DNA of 64,000 bases from Xestospongia bergquistia (GCA_963965975.1 OZ014414.1:5555501-5619500), one strand, 5' to 3'; numbered from the stretch's first letter, positions 12,422 through 25,100 are shown. The notes: generated by a model not told the origin, from the letters alone. Translations and numbers: made by a program.

Positions 12422-14502
12422 ATGTATCTCACCAAAGTAGAATCAATGACTAAAAGACGACTATCTTTCGAGGAGATTCTAGAAGAGAAACCAACACTTG
12501 ATGAATTATGTGAACATATTCGTATTGGTAGTAAGTGGTACCAGTTGGGAGTTCTGCTAAAACTAAATGATGTGAAGTTGGATGACATTCACAGATTAGC
12601 AGAGGATTCAACTTACAAAACATTAAAAATGTTTAAATTGTGGCTAAGTACCAACCCTCATGCTACAAGGAAACATGTTTTGGATGCTTTGAGAAAGGAA
12701 GTCATTGAAGAAAACAATATTGCACATGAGTATGAGAAGATTTTAAGAACAACTTTATCTCTGCTGGTCAGTGAAAGATCTACAATATCTATAGTGTATT
12801 ATCTCTGTTACAGGTATTAATGTTCAACCTAATCAAGAAAATTCTACTCGTCCAGCCTATATACATGAATTGTCACAATGTCTGGTCAATCCTGTAAAAG
12901 TGTCCCAGCTCTTATTTAGTGAGAAATGTATCAATGAAGAAACACTTGATAAGATTGAGACATTAGAAGGCTTGGTTGATGACAAGTTGAAAACTTTATT
13001 ATCTGCTATACATACAGCAGTATCTACAGATCATAATAAATTGAAAGTGTTAATGACAGTACTGTCCAAGTTTGAAGAGACAAAACAACTGTCTGAGAGA
13101 ATTATCAGTGAATATGGTAAGAATTATATTAACTATCTGTGACTAACATTCATTTTGTTTAGCTGAAACATTCCCAGAAGACCAATCAATAGTTAATGTT
13201 CAAAAGGGAACAATAGTGATCGGTCATAGTGATCATATGAGTCTTGAAGATCATGCTAGTGACATTTTACGTTGTCATTATGGTACTCTCTCTCAGTCTC
13301 TCCGGTATCCTATTAGAGTAGCACAACTACTTCATGAAGAAGAAGTTATTTCGCAGACAAGATTAACTATTGTTAAATTTACTGCTGAGTCATTTACTGG
13401 GGATGAGGCTATTTTTCTTTTGCTAAAAGCCATTCGTCGTGTTGTACACAGTAACTACTATAATTTGAAGATTTTTATCAGTATATTGTTACAATTTTCA
13501 GAAAATGTACCATGTGCTAATGCTATCTTAAAGGACTGTGGTAAGTATATGTCATATAATGTATTAGTAATAGTGATACCTTGATAGACAAACTATTTTC
13601 TGAAGATGATGAAAAATCTAAAGAAATTCTTATTCCTCGAAAGTTAGACCCTGTGTTTGGATCTATCCGGAAGCAATTTGCGATAGCTTTTAGTAACATC
13701 CGAGATGCCATCAATAAAAGTCCTCCTCCCCTGGATAAATTGAAATTATTTCTTAAAGATGGTTACTCTCACCTTCAATCTGAAATAGACAACACTGAAT
13801 CTATTGATGAAATACTAACAGTTGTAAGAAATCATTGTACACTGATTAATATCAATTGTCTTGAGGCTATTGTTGAGCGTTTTGATGTCAAAGAAGCTGA
13901 GACACATATAAGAATATACAAAGATGTTGTTCAGTCATTTTATACAGAAACAAGAGCTTCTCTTTGTCTAAATAAAACGCTTAAAGTGACTAATTCTACT
14001 CCTCTTCTCCGACGAGAGACAGCAGTCTTTGTCTTAGACTGGGATCCCATTGGCTACACTTTGAAAGATATTGAAGATATTCTTGCTGAATCGCTTGAGG
14101 GAAATGTTCAGATTCGAGATATCAGGAAGGGTAACTCTATCATTGTGAACTGTTTTTTCCCATTTAATCTAATGACATTACTTATTGCCAAAGCTCAGGA
14201 GAGACTTGAGTTTTTAAAGAAGAATGGACTATTACGATTGAGTATTGGTCACTGTACCATTTATGATCATGAAAGAGACAAGGTAGTAATAGTATTAGAC
14301 ACCAGTTACTACATGTGTTATTTATTGATATATAGGAGGTTAGAGCTATTATAGAAGAGAACACAAAGGAGTTGAGAAGTCAACTAAAACTACAACACAC
14401 TATCAGTAAACAGATGGCTATGCAAATATCATTTGTTGAAAAACAAAGAGAAGGTATTTTCCATGTAGTCAATAACAATATTACACTGTCTATTATCCTA
14501 TT

Positions 14503-14536
<34 letters not shown>

Positions 14537-17500
14537 GAGTGTGTATACATACTTAAAATTACTTCTTAACTATATTCATAAATTCATAGATGTGATTGTA
14601 GTTCTAATTTACTAAATATAGCACAACTATTTTAAAACTCAATATTTTTAAATAGAAATGAGACAAATGAAAGAAAAGGAAATTAAAAATTTAACATCAC
14701 AACTAAGAGATAGAGACAAACAAAATGAGACATTACAACAAAACTTGAAAGGTAATTGATATTAATAAAAGAGATTAATAATTGAGTGGGAGATTAAAGG
14801 AAACTCAAAAAAGAAAAAGTCTAAATCTATTAGAGTGGTTGGAACCAACATTATGTTACTCATTAATTTCACAGTAGTATGAAGCCTAGTGGGACAGTTT
14901 AAGTGTCAGACTAGATACTTTAACACTTAGTGTTTTGGGTTTAGGAGGTAGAGATCATTATAAATATTCTAATATAGGACTGTCTCATTATGCTTCAGTA
15001 CAATAGACATTAGTCTGATGCAGTCTGTGAGTAGAAAGGGTCTATATTCTATAACTTGTTTCTGACATACAACAATGTAACATCATTTTAAATCAAGAAC
15101 ATTTTAATTAATAAATGTAACATTGACATACTTTGTATCATTTATTTGTTATATATTTGTGAATTCAATTTTAGTTAGTGAGAAAGAGTATGTTAAGAAA
15201 CAAAGAGAACTAGAGAAACAACAGGAGATAATAGCAACATTGATGTTACAACTACAAGAGAGAGATGAACAGATTGAGGAATTTAAGCAGAGTTTAAAAG
15301 GTAATTATATTAATATGTACATGTAGATATTATATTATTGAGTGAGTGAATCCAAACAATTGAAAATGTGGTCAGTTTATATAGCTTTATATAGCCTTAT
15401 ATAGAACTTTGGATTTAATTAAAATTGTAGTAATGAGATTATAGCTGACTTTTATTGGAATCCATGCATAAGTAAGTAAACAACATATTGACTATGGTAA
15501 TTTGATGTGGTTTACTTTTGTAAGGATGTCTTGCATAAAATTACTAACTTGGCCTCTAATTGTAAAGCAACATATTTAGATTCTAATGGCAGATTTAGTG
15601 GTTTAATGCTTTAAATTGAGCAATAAACTTACTATATATTATATGTAAATCTGTATCTAGGATGTTAAACCAGTGATAACTCACTTAATAGGTTATCACT
15701 TCTCATTTTATGTTCCTAGATGTACCATTCACTTCAAAGACTCATAAACCACTAACTGATCATGGACTTGAGGAGACTCAAACAAAGTCTATCCAAGAAG
15801 ATGAGTCGACACTATTTATCATTGAAACTACAGGTAGTAAAATAAATTACATTTTATGATTATTTCATAAACTCTACAGTATCAGACTTAAAAGATCTGA
15901 AGAGTTCAGCTGACATGAAAGAATCAGGTGATGAACAGGTGGATATAGAAGGTATGTCATATTATAAATGTATAATTCTCAATATGTATTATAACAAGAT
16001 TACAAGTTCTGTAACACCAAACTGATTCAGTTAATAGGCCATCCTTGAGGCACACTTTGTAGGTTTTCTTCAGGATGAACCACCCACACAATGAGAGAGG
16101 AGTCTGTCTCTATAACGTTACTTATTTTAAGGTCTTAAATTGCTATAATGCTTTAATGAGACACAATTATTAAACATATAGTATGTTCATTCACACAACA
16201 TCTGTCCTTATACATTACATCCTTTTTTTGCTAAAGCATAAAAGTGTCAATCAATGGTCACTTTTGAATTTGAAGCTAAAGCTGAAAATTGCTCTTACAT
16301 TTTATTATGTGATGTACTTGTACCAAAAGTAGTTATCATCTGTCATCCAATGTGGGTGTGTCCACATACATCTGTTTCCTGCACATACACATGTAGAAGT
16401 ACAAAATACCAACAAAATATTTTAAATGCCATGCCTCATAATCTTCCCCAGAAATCGCTATGCTCCTCGAGCAAGATGGCAATGCTATTTTGTTTTGGAA
16501 GGATAGCACTTTGGAAATGAGACTAAAGAGATTTTAGTAAAATCACTTGACTTCCTTTTCACTTGGGGTACATGGCAGTCTGTGGATGAGACTACATGCC
16601 ACATACACATTATAGCCTAACCCACACCATACTGTAAACTTACAGTGAGCTATGAGTTATTTCACAACCAATCATGTAATCAAACTCCCAGACTTGATCA
16701 TAGCATGTATACTGTATCTGTAATACAACTCTCAAGTTATTTATACATAGCTACTAGTTTACAGTGTTTATATAACATGTTTGTAATAATAAATCTTTCC
16801 TGTTATGTTTGAATAATTCAAACAACAATTAGTCAAATCTCTGATGTAACACTAATGTAGTCTAGTAAGCTAGCTCCTCCTACTTTTGATACTCTGCTAT
16901 ACGAGATCCATAGTTGCAGTGTTTGTCAATATTATATTACTTGTTTCCTTTCCAAGTCTATTATTTTATATTAATAATCAAGGTATTAGTGTATGTATAA
17001 TATGACAATGTTGTTTTCAATAGTTATGAGATATAAAGAGTATGTGAAAGTAGTGAGTATATAAGAATTATGCATCAGCATAGTCTCATTACCAGACGCC
17101 CACTTGCTAACATGGAGATGATGACATTCTCTGCATTAGCAAATGGACATCTGGGAATGAGATTAACATCAGCTATAGTTGTTTAAATACTACACCAATT
17201 TTACAAAGTACATATTGAAGTTATACACATTTAAGCAATAACATTATCTAAATAGCAAATATTAACTAAGATTTGTCTACCTAATATAGCAGTGAGTAAG
17301 AAATCAAGACATATTATTATTTTTACACTTTAATTTACTAGTCTCTTCTATTTATGAGCTGATCAATGTATATTAATAGATCATATCAAGAAATTTGTAA
17401 GTGTCTAGAGTTAGCTAATTTAATTAATTAATAAAATCATGGGAGTTATTGGAAACAAAAAATGATCAGGTGACCATTTATTGGTATGTATTAATACTGA

Positions 17501-19441
17501 CCAGACAGCCAACTGGTAACATTAGTGATATTTCTTGGCATTATGACATCATTATATGTAGCTCACCATTATTATGGTAGATCACAGTCAAAGAGATTTG
17601 CTTCAAGTTAATATAAGAAGTAGTGACTGTCTTATCCTTGTGATAGCTTAAAGAACTACTTTCAAAAGAACTATATTTTTATCTATAATCTATAATGTTT
17701 ATTGTCTATGTTTTATTGATAATGTTCATGTGACTAATGATGTAATATATTTTAAACATTCTGATTAGTTAGCTGAATATGTGGTTAAAATGTCAAGGAA
17801 TTAGATAAAATTAATGAGATGCCTTTCCTCACATTAAGTAAGTGGACGTCTGAACACAAGACTAATTATAAAAATAGACTTGTTATCTTATTGATATGAC
17901 ATGAATCTATACTCTGACATGTTCTAGACTGTCACACCTCATAAGTTAAACTAGAGTCTTGTACATTTGCTCAACTCTTAGTCCAATTGTTACAATTATG
18001 ACATCAGAAAACATTTAATATTAACACTTATTAACAAAATTATATTTAAACATAATTTCTGTACTAGTCTTAAATAACTCTGACAATAATAACTGTCTTA
18101 CACTACACTTATTTGTTTGACTATGGTTGAAATGTTTGACTATGATATGTTTGGTCCAAGTATATGTAATGATCTGCCTTTCCAATTGTGAAGCCTTACT
18201 GTCTCAACCTATTTTTCTATGTTGTTAGTATTTAGAGAGTGTGGTTAGTATAATACAAAACTAGTATTTTTTTCTTGCTAGACCTATAGACACTGCTGTC
18301 TTATTATCCAAAGTAACCAGTTTTATGTAATTATACACAATTAACTTACAACAAGAAAAAGTAACAATGTAACAAACAGCATAAGTCCATAAATTATTTC
18401 CTTATGATCCCCCAATACAATCACTTATACTAGTATATCCTGGTAAATCACATCATCTATACCATTTTAAAATTCCTATTTCCATTATAGTTCCATAAAG
18501 GTGTTGCTATAGTAACCATACATATCCAGTAAATAGTAATGGCTTCCTTTCTTCTTCAGTGTGTTGCTTGCTTGTATATAACAGTGTTTAATGTATTACT
18601 ATAAGTGTACTATACTATATACTAATTCTGTTTTATAACAGGTGAAACTGGAAGTGTTGAATGGAAAGATGATGACAATATTATTAGTCTCACTAGACCA
18701 AGTGAAGCACAAAGTAAAGATGTCATAAGTAAATTAATAAAAGAACAAGTAACAGAAAAAGAATGGAATATTCATCTCACCTCATCATCTCCAGAAAGTA
18801 CTGCAGTTATTATAAACAATCTTAATAAGTGTACAGTGAGAAGTCTTGATATGTGGGACACTTCGTTGGATAGTAAGTACGTGTCCATATTATCAGAGAT
18901 GCTAAAAACTAATAACAAAATAAAGAGACTACGGCTGCAGTCCTCTTCACTTACTGATGGTATCAAACAAGTCAGTGATAGTCTCTTAAATAATAAAACA
19001 CTTGAGAAGTTAGTATTGTCTAATGTTACTGATATCACAGATGAAGATATAACTCACTTATCTACTATGTTATCAAGTAATACAACTTTAAAAGAACTAG
19101 AACTCTCCTACTGTAACATCACTGATAATGGAGTCCAATACATCTGTGAAGGCCTTACAAAAAATCAAACATTGACTACGTTGAATATTAGTCATAATCG
19201 TCAAATCACTTCAGTTAGTATCGGTACAATAGCAGATCTAATTGAAACAACAACATCAATAACAACACTCTATATCCATGATACATCTCTGTACAATGAT
19301 GATATAAAAACAATAAGTACTTCGCTTACTAAAAATACTACAATACAGACACTATACTTATCACGACAACATGAAGAATACTGTAAGACGTTAGAGAGCT
19401 ATCAAGTAATTATAAACAGAATTCAGTTCTCCATGTCCTGA
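12422..19441 (+). CDS. Copy B: death domain / CARD-like x2 / coiled coil / LRR protein without NACHT
   Basis: Ten exons are inferred from GT-AG borders: 12422-12766, 12814-13116, 13163-13540, 13588-14282, 14336-14453, 14656-14751, 15175-15300, 15720-15833, 15880-15951 and 18642-19441, about 1015 codons. In order they encode a death domain (PTLDELCEHIRIGSKWYQLG), two CARD-like modules, a helical plus beta module (IPRKLDPVFGSIRKQFAIAF; ending LLRLSIGHCTIYDHERDK), heptad-like coiled coils (KEIKNLTSQLRDRDKQNETL; KQRELEKQQEIIATLMLQLQ), an acidic linker and five to seven LRRs (LELSYCNITDNGVQYICEGL). Exons 3 to 10 all join in phase 1. The first junction is off by one base: a base seems lost near 12750 relative to copy A, or is a sequence error. 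No P-loop was seen in any frame, including the 2.7-kb last intron. Its likely role is intracellular sensing or scaffolding, by analogy with NLRs. The ATG at 12422 keeps the death domain; an alternative is the later Met at residue 9. Confidence 0.75.
14504..14536. repeat. (GT)n microsatellite in an intron of copy B
   Basis: GT run ending in GAGAGTGTGTAT, between the first and second coiled-coil exons. Confidence 0.9.
15952..18641 (+). other. Long last intron of copy B
   Basis: About 2.7 kb between a GTATGTC donor and a TATAACAG acceptor, far longer than the other introns of this gene. No P-loop or other coding block was found in it. Its last 150 bases (from about 18490) resemble the sequence before the LRR exon of copy A (from about 4500), including GTTGC(T/C)ATAGTAAC and TTCCTTTCTT(C/T)TTCAGTGTGTTG. 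The two genes therefore share ancestry through intron sequence, not just exons. Confidence 0.6.
17083..17162. repeat. Small inverted-repeat element (about 80 bp)
   Basis: TCTCATTACCAGACGCCCA near 17083 is the imperfect inverse of TGGACATCTGGGAATGAGA ending near 17162. Each arm is about 20 bases. A similar single arm (GTGGACGTCTGAACACAAGA) lies at about 17842. This looks like a miniature DNA-transposon remnant within the long intron of copy B. Confidence 0.5.
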
Positions 19442-20170
19442 GTAGTTCATCGTTTATTCTTAATCTGTCTTCTCACTCACTTATATTTTCTTTTAAATTT
19501 CTTGATTTTATCTTCTCTTTTTTATTAACTATTTTCTTTCTCTAACAAAACTAGTATACAGTAAAAATTGAGCAGTTTTACTTGAGACTTTTATAATATT
19601 GTGCCTTTTTACCTCTGCAACTGGTCACTTGGTGCCTGTAATAATTGCTTGTGAATAGGGTATTACTTTTAATCCCTTTGCTGAATTGTAGTTCCTGAAC
19701 TGAATATTTCAAGATGTCAGGTAGTAATCAACATCAATGACAATAATCTCATATCTCCTGTCTCCTCCCATTATAGCTATTAGCTAGACTAGGTGAAGAG
19801 ATCACTAGTATAGATCTTACATCAGCTGTAATAGACACTGAACAAATTACATTGACAGACTGATCCTAATATAACTCAACTTTGATGAGTAAGTTTATAG
19901 GTGCTCCCATTCCAATGATCTCACAACACAAACAAGATAACAATAAGAATAGTAAATAACAATGTTGACTTTTTATTAGATATTTGTGAAGTTATAAATT
20001 GTTTCACACTGTTGTACTGATAATTAGAATAAAACAAGAAGTTACTTTGTACGTCAATAAAAGACAAAACATAAAAGAGTAACTACAGTGAAAAGATATT
20101 GCACTCAAATGTAGATAATTATTATTAACAAATTATCCCTTAATAATATTAAAAAATGCTTCAACTGTAT
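19442..20170. other. Intergenic; one short exon-like segment
   Basis: A segment at about 19777-19860 reads LLARLGEEITSIDLTSAVID after a TATAG acceptor-like site and ends in TGA. It could be a stranded terminal exon, but no family was recognised. The rest shows nothing. Confidence 0.35.
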
Positions 20171-20174
20171 GTAG

Positions 20175-20375
20175 AAAGAATTGTGCAGTTGCTGGCTATA
20201 ATAATACTACTAATAAGAAGTTAGCCTTTTAAAATTTCCAAGTGACAAGTGCTGAGAATAAAATGGATCAAACAAGTCCAGAAATGGAAGGAACCCAATG
20301 TTTATTCATGTGTGCGTAGTGACCATTTCATAGAAGACTATTTTCAAACAGCATCATTAATATCAGACAAGAGTT
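20175..20375 (+). pseudogene. THAP-domain remnant
   Basis: Two adjacent frames give CAVAGYNNTT...KLAF and then KWIKQVQKWKEPNVYSCVRS followed by DHFIEDYF. This matches the C2CH zinc-binding THAP module (Cys pair near the start, then C...H before the F...DDF-like end). One frame break lies between the halves. THAP modules bind DNA and occur in P-element-type transposases and in host regulators; too little is left to say which this was. Confidence 0.6.
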
Positions 20376-20954
20376 GAATTTTTTTAAAAATAGTTACTTG
20401 TATTTTAACGAATATAATCTATGTTATGATATTATTAATAATGACATGTTGTTTTCTATGGTGACTATATTTCTGTTGGAAACGGATAGGAATTCACATC
20501 CTATCTTTACAAGCAAGTTTTACAATACCTATATAATGGGTTAATAAATTAAAGAATGGACAAATAGTTGAATGATGGATAATGAAAGAATTGAATTGTA
20601 GGAAAATGGATGAATAGACACGAGTCTGAGTACATGGATATATGGAGAGGGGAATTGACAGATGGAGTTATAGATGGACAGATATAGTTGATATATGAAT
20701 AAATGATTTTACCTGATCATATAGATGATGTTCTTGAAGGTTTAGAGTTGCTTTGCCATAGGACCTCTTTTAAATCATCATCATCATAATAATAACTATC
20801 TCTTTCAATGTTTACATGTTCTAAAAATGACAATACATTGTCAACTACAATATCAAGTGAGGTCACTCACTGACATATCTCTTCCAACATATTATTATTA
20901 TTATATTATTAATATTGTTATTATTATTATTATTATTATCAACAAAGTATGGAC

Positions 20955-21710
20955 CTTTTGAGAGAAAAAGGAGCTTCTATCTGGCTGTCAGCTTTACCCT
21001 TGAAGTCACATGGCTTCAGTTTACATAAGTAGGCTTTTCGAGATGCCCTATACCTACATTATGGTTGGACTATCCCCGATACGCCCTCCCATTGTGTTTA
21101 CGGCCACAAGTTTGGTGTTGATCATGCCCTGTCTTGCCAAAAAGAAGGTTTCCCATCAATCTGCCACAACAAAGTCAGAGATATTGCTGCCTCTTTACTA
21201 TCTGACGTATGTCATAATGTTGCAATTGAACCTCATCTTCAGCCTCTCTCTGGAGAATGTATGAATCTGCTCACTGCCAACACAGATGCTAATGCTCCTT
21301 TGGATATTGCTGTTGATTGTGTTTGGGGTGGTAGATTTGAAAGAAGCTACTTTGATGTATGAGTATTCAACCCTTTTGTTCAGTCAAATCTGCAAATGCC
21401 TTTTTATGCCATCTAAAGGATACATGAATTAGACAAAATCCGTCAGTATGAGCAATGTGTAAGAGAAGTTGAGCATTCATCATTTACTCCATTGATTTTC
21501 TCTTCTTCTGGAGGGATGGGTAAGGTTGCTACTACTTTTTATAAACGAATTGCCTCTATGTTGGCAGAGAAGAAACATTTTCCTTTTAGTATGTCAATGG
21601 GACTGATTAGATGTTGCATTAGCTATGCACTTTTGAGATCCTCCATCATGTGCATCAAAGGAGCAAGATCCTCGCCCTCTCGACCGGTTTTAGACTCTCC
21701 TTTCAACCTT
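20955..21710 (+). mobile_element. Retroelement fossil: C-terminal part of a reverse-transcriptase-type ORF
   Basis: Coding-like remnants show GHKFGVDHALSCQKEGFPSI, then NVAIEPHLQPLSGE, DIAVDCVWGGRFERSYFDV, YEQCVREVEHSSFTPLIFSS and SMGLIRCCISYALLRSSIM. I recall this order from the downstream end of a widespread cnidarian and sponge retroelement ORF. The family name is uncertain. The fossil is broken, with at least two or three breaks, and lacks the polymerase part. A piece of the same kind of element lies at 57.2-58.3 kb. Confidence 0.65.
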
Positions 21711-21817
21711 CAGGCAGCTGAAAGTCAATTATCTTTCTACCCTTACTTCATCTTAATTTTTCTTCTATATCTTTTGATCCTATCCATTATTCTTGCTACT
21801 ATTTTTGGTTATTAGAT

Positions 21818-21883
21818 TATTGTTGTTATTATTATTATTGTTATTGTTATTACTATTATTGTTATTATTATTATTTATTGTGC

Positions 21884-21947
<64 letters not shown>

Positions 21948-22030
21948 GATTATCATTATTATTAGTAGTAGTAGTATTGTTAGTATTATATTATTATTAT
22001 TGTTATTGTTATTATTATATTTTTTTTAAT
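21818..22030. repeat. (ATT)n trinucleotide array
   Basis: Long imperfect ATT/TTG array with a near-perfect ATT core at about 21883-21946. The polyleucine open frame across it is a repeat artefact. Confidence 0.95.
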
Positions 22031-23190
22031 TATATTATTTCTTTCTAGAAATAACAATTAATATTTGTACTAAGTCAGTCAGTGTAACAGACCTCTAGTA
22101 AGTAGTAAATAGTAGTTTGTATTAATGCATGTATCTTACCTTTGTTTATTGTCTAATATAGACTGACCTGCTAATTGGTGTAAGAGTGTTAATTAGACCT
22201 GATCATATTGAGTTTTGTACTTCTTTGTTGTCTAGTAGCCTTGCTTTTGTTGTATTGTTCTTTGTTCTGTATTCTCTATTTAAGTTCTGTATTTTGTTAT
22301 TGAGATGATATTATCCTCCTGCAAAAACATTTACAGAGAATCTAGACTGTAACAGAACACTGTTACAGTCAGACTATTAATATATGCAATTTCTATTCAT
22401 TCATTCGCTATTAATTTTAGTCATACATACTGGTATCATATAATTGTTAATAGCTTTATCAATCCATTCATCTAGTGACCCATCCATTCATTGGTCCTTG
22501 AATAATTTCTCTTTCCATTCATTTATTTCATATAAACATTCATTCAATAGTCCGTTATCCATCCATACATCCATCTGTCCATCCACTCAACATACAGTCT
22601 TCCTGGATAGTTTTCTGGTTAATGTAATCCTGTTCCTGTTACAAACTGGAGAACTTTTTGGTTTATTCTACCAGGATATGGTTGATTACAAAATGTCATA
22701 ATCCAGTATATTGATTTCAATTAACTTATATTAGGATCAAGGTATACATATGATTATGATGATATTAAGGTCAGCAAGATTAGCATATATATGAAAAATA
22801 TTGACTCTCTCTGAGTCTCTCCCATTACAGACTGCTTTCATTAATGACACTGAATTTAATGATTATTGATGACAATGAGGTGTAAAAGTTACTTCAACAA
22901 TCGTAATGCTGTTATATTATCATGTATTTTTTAAATATGATTGTCATAGTTATGTAATGTTGCTGTAAATTATTAATATTTATTTAATTTCAAAAAGTAA
23001 TATAAATTATAATTTAGCTAACAGAGATAAATAGAAATACTAAAATTATTAGTTGCAGCTATAGAAATAATCAACAATCACTAAAACCTCCGTAAATAAA
23101 GAGTTTATTAGACACATACCAACTCTTGAACTCTATTAAATTTACAAACTCCACCCAAAACAATATTATCATGTTTTCCTTGCAGGAGTA
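22031..23190. other. Non-coding stretch with short ATCCATTC-type repeats
   Basis: The region 22460-22580 is rich in degenerate TCCATTCATC units. No exon was supported on either strand. Confidence 0.45.
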
Positions 23191-23200
23191 TGTTATAATA

Positions 23201-23599
23201 CCGTATAGGTGGTACATTTCGCGGGGACTTAATTTCGCGAATTTCGCGATTTGAGCAAATTCGCGAAATTAAAAATCCGCGAAAATTTATATTCCTTAGA
23301 AAAATGGGCGCGTCATGTAAAAAGCGTGGTATAATTGGCACATGCCACAATGGCTACTTTGTTCAAATACTTCAAGAAACATGATGATTTACTAGATCCC
23401 GAAGGTCCACTATCTTCTAAAGTTCCCTCAAGTTCTGTTTTGTCGGCAAATAAAGACGTATAATAGGCGGTCACGCCTATTAATAATTTGTTGCACCACA
23501 AAATAGATCTATCTTAATTCGCGAAAAAATATTTTCGCGATTATGAATTTTGGATAAAATCGCGAAAATTTATACTCGCAAAATATACCACCTATACAG
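23201..23599. mobile_element. 399-bp TIR element with TA target duplication and a captured N-terminal ORF
   Basis: The left end CCGTATAGGTGGTACATTTC and the inverse of the right end CTGTATAGGTGGTATATTTT match over at least 20 bases with three or so differences. Both ends are flanked by TA (23199-23200 and 23600-23601). The sub-terminal DNA is full of CGCG and TTTCGCGA motifs, striking in this AT-rich setting. TA duplication suggests a Tc1/mariner-type or related mobilising enzyme. Inside, on the plus strand, 23350-23463 encodes a complete 37-residue ORF. Confidence 0.85.
23350..23463 (+). CDS. 37-residue ORF inside the TIR element
   Basis: The ORF begins MATLFKYFKKHDDLLDPEGP, continues LSSKVPSSSVLSANKDV and ends in TAA. 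The pattern (basic/aromatic start, then D-P-x-G-x-L-S-x-x-x-P-S-S-x-x-x-x-A-N) resembles the N-terminus of larger transposon-borne or host ORFs common in sponge genomes. It may be all that remains of the parent element's protein, or a short peptide in its own right. Confidence 0.5.
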   Translation: MATLFKYFKKHDDLLDPEGPLSSKVPSSSVLSANKDV

Positions 23600-24359
23600 T
23601 ATATATATTGATATTGTTGTTGTCTTGTTTGTGACATTAAAATGGAAGTAATAATATTTCTTTAGAAACTTTACTCATTAAGACAATTAAAAGTGGAAAA
23701 TGACCTATTAACACAAGACAATATAATGTAGAGAATTATAAGATGAGAACTTACTGTTATAATGATTTATTACTGTTGTCTACTAATCTAAACCTACAAT
23801 TTTAACAACAATATTGAATATAATTATTAGGATCAGATGATGTGTGTGATTGTATAACATCTGGTATATTACTGGTGAACTTTGTACTAAGTCTAGCTAA
23901 TAATAGAGAGAAGATAATTATCGTCTTCAATTATTTCAACTTAATATTCACCTCCACATACAGTGAGCTCATATCCAATATACTGTATTCAGTTAAAGGT
24001 CTCTTATTCTCAATAGAGAACAACTACATTTCTAATATATCAATGTAGAGTATAGAACTAATAGAGTTGTCCATCTCATCATTTACTATGTGAATGAGCA
24101 AACGTCTCTACTTCAAAAGTGTGTATTGTTATCTTCAAAGGAATTGTACTGGAATATAATAGATAAAAATAGTAACACAGGATTATGTAATCTTTACTAT
24201 CATATTCTACGTAATATATATTTTTTAAATAGATTATTTCAGCATTATCTGATGTTTCTATCCTTAATATATTGCAGTACAATATCTCAAAGTCTACTAA
24301 TAATTGTGTCTATTCTCCATTAAAGACTGTTAACACCTGTGTCTTTGTTTGTTATATAG

Positions 24360-24468
24360 TAAACTCAAATGTCATGATGGTGTAGCTATATGTGTAAGAT
24401 GGTTACCTCATGAAGCATCAAAAGTTATCACATGTGGATGGGATGGATTAGTGAAGTTATGGGATTAA
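24360..24468 (+). pseudogene. Terminal WD40-repeat exon, isolated
   Basis: After an ATATAG acceptor the exon reads [20 protein letters not shown], then [15 protein letters not shown] and TAA. This is a complete last WD40 blade (GH-like start, WD end). No preceding WD repeats were recognised upstream in the window, although exon-like fragments near 23840 and 24280 were considered. It is either the last exon of a gene with distant exons or a stranded duplicate. WD40 blades are protein-interaction surfaces; the parent gene is unknown. Confidence 0.55.
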
Positions 24469-24689
24469 TATTGGACATATTGTTCTCATATCTAGTTTAT
24501 TACTTTTTGACATCTCTTTACTTACATTTCTTCTGTTTCTTTTCTTATCAATAATAATTACATAACTAAAATTAATAAACAGTCTACCTAAGTAACTATT
24601 ATAGACTCGGCTAACTCATATGAGGGTTAAATATTATACCACACCCACAGTTTACAGGCGCCAAGTAAGCAGCTGCGACGTTAGAGAAG

Positions 24690-25100
24690 TAAGTGTCAAG
24701 CAAAACTGCTATATTTTTATTATCTACTAGTTTTGTTAGAGAAATAAATTGTTAATAAAAGAAGAGAAAATAATGTAATTTGAAGACAAAAAAGTGAGTG
24801 AGAAGATAGATAGAAAATAAATAACAAACTACTGACTATTACCAAAACCGATCTCTAACTTGATAACTGTCTAACTTCTTATAATACTCTTCATGTTGTC
24901 TTGATAAGTATAGTTCCCTTATTGTAGTATTTTTATTAAGTATGTACATATTGTCTTGACATCATCATTGTTCAGTGAAGTGTTGTCAAGATCTATTCTT
25001 GTCAGTGATGTTGTTGTTTGTATTAGATCTGCTATTGTACTGGTACTAACTGAAGTGTTCTGAGGATTATGTCTGATGTTCAACATAATCAATGTTTGGT
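24690..25100 (-). repeat. Segmental repeat copy 1, carrying an LRR 3' end
   Basis: About 400 bases shared with 26425-26850 in the same orientation, beginning GTGTCAAGCAAAACTGC and including TCTACTAGTTTTGTTAGA. On the minus strand it encodes the end of an LRR block (TSVSTSTIADLIQTTTSLTR; NTTIRELYLSRQHEEYYKKL) like the last LRRs of copies A and B. The coding block breaks off at about 25090. Confidence 0.75.

Noticed and set aside
16254-16520. 88-codon open frame in the last intron of copy B, possible NACHT remnant
   Set aside because: No Walker A or B motif, no splice borders consistent with phase 1, and no similarity recognised.
21793-22029. Polyleucine open frame
   Set aside because: Translation of the ATT/TTA trinucleotide array; no start context or domain.
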